Shown here: positions 59,329 through 64,000 of the stretch, in pieces | How positions within the stretch are numbered: position 1 is the first letter of the stretch | Layout: every line of letters starts with the position of its first letter | Assembly (NCBI GenBank): GCA_040387555.1 | Contig: JAZKDO010000003.1 | Span: 806,001-870,000 of the forward strand | Length of the DNA stretch: 64,000 bases | From: UBA4416 sp040387555 | Lineage (GTDB): Bacteria > Bacteroidota > Bacteroidia > B-17B0 > Aurantibacillaceae | Direction: 5' to 3' | Notes under the pieces: model-generated | Seen by the model: only the letters and a program-made list of their open reading frames with translations | Told to the model about the DNA's origin: nothing | Databases searched by the model: none | Made by a program: the position numbers and the translations under genes

Positions 59329-62163
59329 TTACTCTGCTTTTTTTATTTTTTTGCCTTTGGTTGGTTCAGGAGCTTCTGTTTCCTTCTTAGCAAAATATTT
59401 TTTAAAGTTATAAGTGAAGGTCAGCATATAATAACGGTTCAGTACATTGGTTTGTGAATCCTGAATATAACTATCTGTATTGGTTCTGGTAACACTATTG
59501 TTTTCATTTAAAAGATCATAAATAGATAATCTTAATTCAGCTTGTCTGTTCTTTAAAAACTTATAGCCAATTCCGGCATTCCATAAAGAGATGGACTGAT
59601 TAAATGCACTTGTTAAACCAGAGAAATAAGTGTTTGTAAATTCACTTTGTAATACCAATCCTTTCCAGGGGTTTGCAGTAATCTTTAATTTTGATTGTTG
59701 GGATAGATAAGTAGTGTTGGAATTCGATTGCAACGTGTTTTCAATTTGGCTATATGAAGAGTTCGATGATAAAGTGAAGTCAAATTTTTCACTTATATTA
59801 CTGCTAAATATCAATCCGAGTCCGCCTGTGGAAGTTTTCGCGTAGTTTGTTTTTGTGTTAATCAAGCCTGGAACGTTACTGTAGTTACCGGAAACATTAA
59901 CGCTTAAATTTGTTTTAATTTTTTTAATTGGAAATGTATAATTAATAAAAGAACGAATTGAATAGTATCCATTTAAATTAACAGGGCGAACAATCTGAGA
60001 TCCTCTTTGCAGATAAAAAGAATTATAAACCACCGTATCGCTTGTTGCAATTAAAGTACTATTACCAATATAATTATCTGAATAATTTCCGCCAAGCAAT
60101 GCAAAAAAGGAAGTAGCTTTTTCTGTATTCACGGCAGAATACCGCATATTTAAATTGTTTTGAAAATCCTGTTTTAAATCCGGGTTACCTGTACTAAGCT
60201 GCAAGGAATTGTTATTATTTACTACATCCTGAAGTTGGTCAATGCCAGGCGCATTATTGCTGGTGCGATAATTTAATCGAAAATTCTTTTTAGGAGTAAA
60301 CTTATATTGTAATTGTGCCGAAGGTAAAACCGATTCAAAAGTTTTACTAAGCTGATAACTGGTTGGAATTTCCTGCTGTTTGGAAAGCAGGGCCCATTGA
60401 TATGCTGTATTAACTGAAAAATTAAATTTTTCTTTTTGAAAACGGTATCCTAAACTTCCGGATTGTGATTGATACTGATTTCGGAAAACGTTGGTTAAAT
60501 TGCTATCTAAATCCGCATATGTGTAATCATTATTGTTTTTATCAAATGTTCTTTTGGAAGAATAATTATCACTATAAACAGCATTATAGTTAAACAGTAA
60601 AAAATTAAATTTATTGAGGGGTTCTGTATATGAAATATTTCCGTTGATGCTTTTTCCGTTCTTTAAAATTTTTGATTTCTGATCAATGGTATCTGTATAC
60701 ATCAAAGTGTCGCGATTGTATGAGTTTAAAGTATAAAGTAAATTTTCTCCCGAATTTTTTGTGGCAGCCGGTGTAGCGCTGAAGGAAATGGTTCTTCCAC
60801 GTTTTGCAAATGAATAACGGTAAAGTATAGGCACAGAGATTGAATAACCGTCTATATCAGATGAGCTATTGTTTTCAGTATTGTTTAAATTCATTAACTC
60901 TTTAGTAGTAGATCCATTTAATTTTTTTGCCGATTGGTTTGTTTGAAAAGATATTTTAGGTTGAACCACAATTGAATTCATAGAATCCAGTTTTGTTTCT
61001 ATTTTAAAATTAATGCGGTTATTGAAATTGTTGCTTGTTGAATTATTTGTTTCGTTATAAATTAAACCAATATTTGACCCTAAAATATATTGTTGGAGTA
61101 GGGAAGACCTGGAATCATTTTGAGTCCAGTTGAAAAAATAACTTCCTGTTATTTCTGTTTTTTTACCGAATTTATCGGCGTAATTTAACCCGAATAATGA
61201 AGTAGTATTGATTCCATTTTGATTACTGACCTGAAAGTTGTCGCTTCCATTTGAGGGCGCCCCACCTTGTCCTCTGCCGCCCCTTTTTCCGCCACCACCC
61301 GAGCTACTCACTCCAACCAGGTCTTCCGAAGAGAAATTCTGTTCATTCACGTTGTTCGATTGAGCTAAAATTGTAATACGTCTGTCACCTTTAAAAATAT
61401 TAACGTTGGCACCGGCTTTATATTTGTCTTCATATCCATATCCGGCATACGTTCTGCCAAAAGCACCATTCTTAAATTGCGCTTTTGTTACGATGTTTAT
61501 TGTTTTGCTTGTATTACCATCATCAAAGCCAGTAAATTGTGATTGGTCACTTTTCCTGTCAAAAACCTGTACTTTATCAATTACTTCCGCTGGTAAGTTT
61601 TTCAATACAGCATTCGCATCATCCCCAAAAAATGGTTTTCCATCTACTAACACCGTTTTAACTTCTTCTCCCTGCGCCTGTACTTTACCATCTACAATAG
61701 TTACACCTGGCATTTTTGACACAAGGTCTTCCGCTGTAGCATCTTTATTTACTTTGTATGCTTTTGAATTAAAGCTGGTTGTATCACCATTTTGTGTCGC
61801 TAATGCTATCTGTGCTTCCACAGTAACTTCTTTTAAGTTGGTAGTTTGTGGTTTCAGAGCAATTGTTCCTAGTTCAATGGATTGAGTTTCCAATTGTATA
61901 GATTTAAAAACAGGCTTGTATCCTAAACTTAAAATTTTAAGAATATAGGCGCCTTGATTTATCGTCTCTATTTTAAAGACTCCATCAAGATCAGTCGTTG
62001 TTCCCTTTACAAAGGATGAGTCTGGGTTTAAAAGTATGATTGAGGAGCCAATAGCAGGTTGTTTGGTTTCATCAATTAATTTTCCGGATACAGAAAATGT
62101 TTGCGCCTCTATAATAAAAGCGGAGCAAAGACTTATGATGAGCAGTAATAACCTTAATTGCAT
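59329..62163 (-). CDS. TonB-dependent-receptor-like outer membrane beta-barrel protein
   Basis: 944 residues. Signal peptide (to about residue 20), a CarboxypepD_reg-like beta sandwich (about 22-105: SGKLIDETKQPAIGSSIILLNPD, LDGVFKIETINQGAY), a plug domain (about 110-225: AEDLVSKMPGVTIVDGKVQ, VKTVLVDGKPFFGDDANAVLKNLPAEVIDKVQVFD), a disordered Gly-rich insert (GGGGKRGGRGQGG), and a long OMP_b-brl_3-type barrel. A basic tail (PTKGKKIKKAE) follows the last strand, which is unusual since barrels normally end in an aromatic residue. The substrate is unknown; no SusD partner is adjacent. Confidence 0.92.
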   Translation of the reverse strand: MQLRLLLLIISLCSAFIIEAQTFSVSGKLIDETKQPAIGSSIILLNPDSSFVKGTTTDLDGVFKIETINQGAYILKILSLGYKPVFKSIQLETQSIELGTIALKPQTTNLKEVTVEAQIALATQNGDTTSFNSKAYKVNKDATAEDLVSKMPGVTIVDGKVQAQGEEVKTVLVDGKPFFGDDANAVLKNLPAEVIDKVQVFDRKSDQSQFTGFDDGNTSKTINIVTKAQFKNGAFGRTYAGYGYEDKYKAGANVNIFKGDRRITILAQSNNVNEQNFSSEDLVGVSSSGGGGKRGGRGQGGAPSNGSDNFQVSNQNGINTTSLFGLNYADKFGKKTEITGSYFFNWTQNDSRSSLLQQYILGSNIGLIYNETNNSTSNNFNNRINFKIETKLDSMNSIVVQPKISFQTNQSAKKLNGSTTKELMNLNNTENNSSSDIDGYSISVPILYRYSFAKRGRTISFSATPAATKNSGENLLYTLNSYNRDTLMYTDTIDQKSKILKNGKSINGNISYTEPLNKFNFLLFNYNAVYSDNYSSKRTFDKNNNDYTYADLDSNLTNVFRNQYQSQSGSLGYRFQKEKFNFSVNTAYQWALLSKQQEIPTSYQLSKTFESVLPSAQLQYKFTPKKNFRLNYRTSNNAPGIDQLQDVVNNNNSLQLSTGNPDLKQDFQNNLNMRYSAVNTEKATSFFALLGGNYSDNYIGNSTLIATSDTVVYNSFYLQRGSQIVRPVNLNGYYSIRSFINYTFPIKKIKTNLSVNVSGNYSNVPGLINTKTNYAKTSTGGLGLIFSSNISEKFDFTLSSNSSYSQIENTLQSNSNTTYLSQQSKLKITANPWKGLVLQSEFTNTYFSGLTSAFNQSISLWNAGIGYKFLKNRQAELRLSIYDLLNENNSVTRTNTDSYIQDSQTNVLNRYYMLTFTYNFKKYFAKKETEAPEPTKGKKIKKAE

Positions 62164-62240
62164 GAAAGCTTTAAATATACGATTTGACCCATGGTTTAAA
62201 ATGTTTAAATACGTTAAAATATTCGATTGACGATTAAAAC

Positions 62241-62275
62241 AAAAATGCCTTTATCATAATAGATAAAGGCATTTT
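62241..62275 (-). terminator. Rho-independent terminator of pyrG
   Basis: AAAATGCCTTTATC (62242-62255) and GATAAAGGCATTTT (62262-62275) form a perfect 14-base stem with a six-base loop; read on the minus strand it lies 19 bases past the pyrG stop and ends in a T-rich run. Confidence 0.9.
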
Positions 62276-62293
62276 CATGTAATTTTTTTTCTT

Positions 62294-63898
62294 TTATCCG
62301 GCTAATGTAGCCTTAACAAAATGTACAAATAACGGGTGTGGATTTTCAACCGTACTTTTGTATTCCGGATGAAATTGTACTCCGATAAAAAAAGGATTAG
62401 TTGGAATTTCAACGATCTCAGCTAGATCCGCACTTGGATTTACACCCGATAAAACCATTCCCGCATCTTTAAACAATTTGGTGTATTCATTATTAAACTC
62501 GTACCTATGACGATGACGCTCATTGATTTCTGTTTTCCCGTAAATGCTGTAAGCTAAAGTTCCTTCTTCAATACGGCAAGGGTAAGAACCTAAACGCATG
62601 GTTCCGCCCATGTGAGAAATGTTTTTTTGATTTTCTAATAAATCGATTACGGGAGCGCTGGTTGCAGGATTCATTTCACGACTATGTGCATCTTTTAATC
62701 CTAAAACATTTCGGGCAAATTCAATTACGGCGCATTGCATGCCCAAACAAATTCCTAAGAAAGGCACTTTGTTTTCACGCGCATATTTAATAGCTGAAAT
62801 TTTTCCTTCAATACCTCTGTTTCCAAAACCTGGTGCTACTAAAATACCTTTTAAGTTTTTAAATTTTTCCTTTACATTCTCATCAGTTAAACCATCGCTA
62901 TGAATCCATTCCACTTTAACTTTACAATCATTTACGGCACCAGCATGAATAAATGCTTCCGCAATGGATTTATACGACTCTTTCAGCTCAACATATTTTC
63001 CAATTAAACCAATGGTAACTTCTTTGGATGGATTATGAAACTGGTGAAGGAATTTTTTCCATTTTTCAAGATGAACTTCAGTAGGAGTAGTAACGTTTAA
63101 TTTCTTTAAAACAATTTCGTCCAGTTTCTCTTTTTCCATTAATAATGGAACTTCATAAATGGTAGAAGCATCTAACGCTTCGATTACTGAATCAGGTGAT
63201 ACGTTACAGAACAAGGCAATCTTTCTTCTGATCTCAGAACTGATTTCGTATTCAGAACGGCAAACTAAAATATCAGGTTGCACTCCATACTCAAGTAATA
63301 ACTTTACCGAGTGTTGTGTTGGTTTTGTCTTTAATTCACCTGAAGTGGCAAGGTAAGGCAATAGGGTTAAATGAATAACTGTACAGTTTTCTCCCAGTTC
63401 CCATTTCAACTGACGTACAGCTTCAATATATGGCAGGGATTCAATATCACCAACGGTACCGCCAATTTCGGTAATAACAAATTCGAATTGACCCGTTTTA
63501 CCTAAGATTTTAATACGGTTTTTAATTTCATCCGTAATGTGAGGGATAACCTGAACTGTCTTTCCTAAAAATTCACCTTTTCTTTCTTTCTCAATGACAG
63601 ACTGATAAATACGGCCGGTTGTGACGTTATTTGCCTGAGATGTTGGAACATTTAGAAAACGCTCATAGTGGCCCAAATCAAGATCTGTTTCAGCGCCGTC
63701 TTCCGTTACATAACATTCGCCATGTTCGTAAGGATTTAAGGTACCCGGATCGATGTTGATATAGGGGTCTAATTTTTGAATGGTAACGGTAAAACCTCTT
63801 GCCTGAAGCAATTTAGCCAGTGAAGCTGCAATAATTCCTTTTCCGAGAGAAGATGTTACCCCACCGGTAACAAAGATATATTTAGTGTTTGTTGACAT
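62294..63898 (-). CDS. pyrG: CTP synthase (glutamine-hydrolysing)
   Basis: 534 residues, complete. Converts UTP to CTP with ATP and glutamine. Synthase domain (1-265): P-loop VTGGVTSSLGKGI, EDGAETDLDLGHYERF, KTKPTQHSVK. Glutaminase domain (about 290-534): nucleophile Cys in PFLGICLGMQCA (about 385), HRHRYEFN and the His/Glu of GVQFHPEYKS. The start codon is embedded in a 7-base inverted repeat (63899-63917) that could fold over it in the mRNA. No promoter with an exact -7 match is visible; TACCTTTA lies at 63924-63931 on the minus strand. The window ends 102 bases beyond the start. Confidence 0.98.
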   Translation of the reverse strand: MSTNTKYIFVTGGVTSSLGKGIIAASLAKLLQARGFTVTIQKLDPYINIDPGTLNPYEHGECYVTEDGAETDLDLGHYERFLNVPTSQANNVTTGRIYQSVIEKERKGEFLGKTVQVIPHITDEIKNRIKILGKTGQFEFVITEIGGTVGDIESLPYIEAVRQLKWELGENCTVIHLTLLPYLATSGELKTKPTQHSVKLLLEYGVQPDILVCRSEYEISSEIRRKIALFCNVSPDSVIEALDASTIYEVPLLMEKEKLDEIVLKKLNVTTPTEVHLEKWKKFLHQFHNPSKEVTIGLIGKYVELKESYKSIAEAFIHAGAVNDCKVKVEWIHSDGLTDENVKEKFKNLKGILVAPGFGNRGIEGKISAIKYARENKVPFLGICLGMQCAVIEFARNVLGLKDAHSREMNPATSAPVIDLLENQKNISHMGGTMRLGSYPCRIEEGTLAYSIYGKTEINERHRHRYEFNNEYTKLFKDAGMVLSGVNPSADLAEIVEIPTNPFFIGVQFHPEYKSTVENPHPLFVHFVKATLAG

Positions 63899-63918
63899 AC
63901 AGTTTTTTGTAAACTGTA
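63898..63918 (-). promoter_or_regulatory. Hairpin overlapping the pyrG start codon
   Basis: ACAGTTT (63899-63905) and AAACTGT (63911-63917), extended by an outer T-A pair, fold in the mRNA immediately before and into the ATG (63898). It may limit initiation; no regulator is known. Confidence 0.35.
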
Positions 63919-64000
63919 CGTAAAGGTAGGCTATTTTTTTTGATTTGAACCCACAGACTTTTGAGCATTTTATTAAAATTTGGTAATTAGTGGTTCTTTA

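Noticed and set aside
1..64000. CRISPR array, prophage, insertion sequence or toxin-antitoxin pair
   Set aside because: No regularly spaced repeats, transposase, integrase, capsid or toxin-antitoxin signatures were seen; only short palindromic repeats occur.

Overview
The window is a contiguous chromosomal stretch of a Bacteroidota bacterium, most likely near the Flavobacteriales/Sphingobacteriales level (no finer placement is possible from sequence alone). The evidence is two proteins with C-terminal type IX secretion sorting domains (one also with SprB repeats), an OMP_b-brl-type outer membrane barrel, TPR/LytTR and TPR/SpoIIE signalling proteins, MsrB-MsrA and FKBP lipoproteins, and a recurring upstream element TAnnTTTG, which is the Bacteroidota -7 promoter box. 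Base composition is AT-rich. No phage, transposase, integrase, plasmid or CRISPR genes were seen. About 47 protein genes, two tRNAs and many hairpin terminators are supported.

Layout. 0-2.5 kb: an operon of three peptidyl-prolyl isomerases (the first cut by the window edge, the third a cyclophilin-FKBP fusion). 2.6-5.6 kb: tandem paralogous GT-C-like membrane proteins. 5.8-7.4 kb: a type IX-secreted protein with ELWxxDGT repeats. 8.2-11 kb: gcvP. 11.1-18.1 kb: two TPR-transmembrane-SpoIIE phosphatases flanking a YycJ/WalJ-like hydrolase and an MFS transporter, then idi. 19.2-22 kb: a membrane pyrophosphatase carrying a C-terminal YceI domain. 22.2-29.8 kb, minus strand: an RND/MMPL transporter - GNAT - pfkA - TPR operon, and accC with a DUF4294 gene. 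30-35 kb: an envelope group (CAP-OmpA-like fusion, PD40-SPOR protein and an NlpC/P60 hydrolase reading frame that has no ATG, GTG or TTG). 35-39 kb: MsrB-MsrA and a LytS/LytTR-type two-component pair.

39-45 kb is a stress-flavoured group: two universal stress proteins, a TerB-like protein, thioredoxin, a DUF7793/STAS-like protein overlapping a HisKA_2 kinase, a DUF892 ferritin-like protein and an intrinsically disordered Asn/Ser/Arg protein with 26-residue repeats. 45-49 kb is a mutagenesis cassette: a Y-family polymerase translationally coupled to a short DnaE-type polymerase, with a small palindrome upstream. Divergent from it is a VOC protein with a histone-H1-like Lys/Ala tail. Then come a DinB-superfamily protein, tRNA-Leu and tRNA-Gly, a bestrophin and mutS. 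55.4-64 kb holds a dispersed palindromic element, a Gre-like protein, a large SprB-repeat secreted protein, an outer membrane barrel and pyrG.

The most unusual items are domain fusions (pyrophosphatase-YceI, histone-like tail-VOC, CAP-OmpA, cyclophilin-FKBP), the start-codon-less NlpC/P60 frame, and mobile palindromic repeats that have altered coding sequence (the DinB C-terminus). No wholly new multi-gene system can be proven from sequence alone. The best candidates for follow-up are the pyrophosphatase-YceI fusion, the envelope group at 30-35 kb and the stress group at 39-45 kb.
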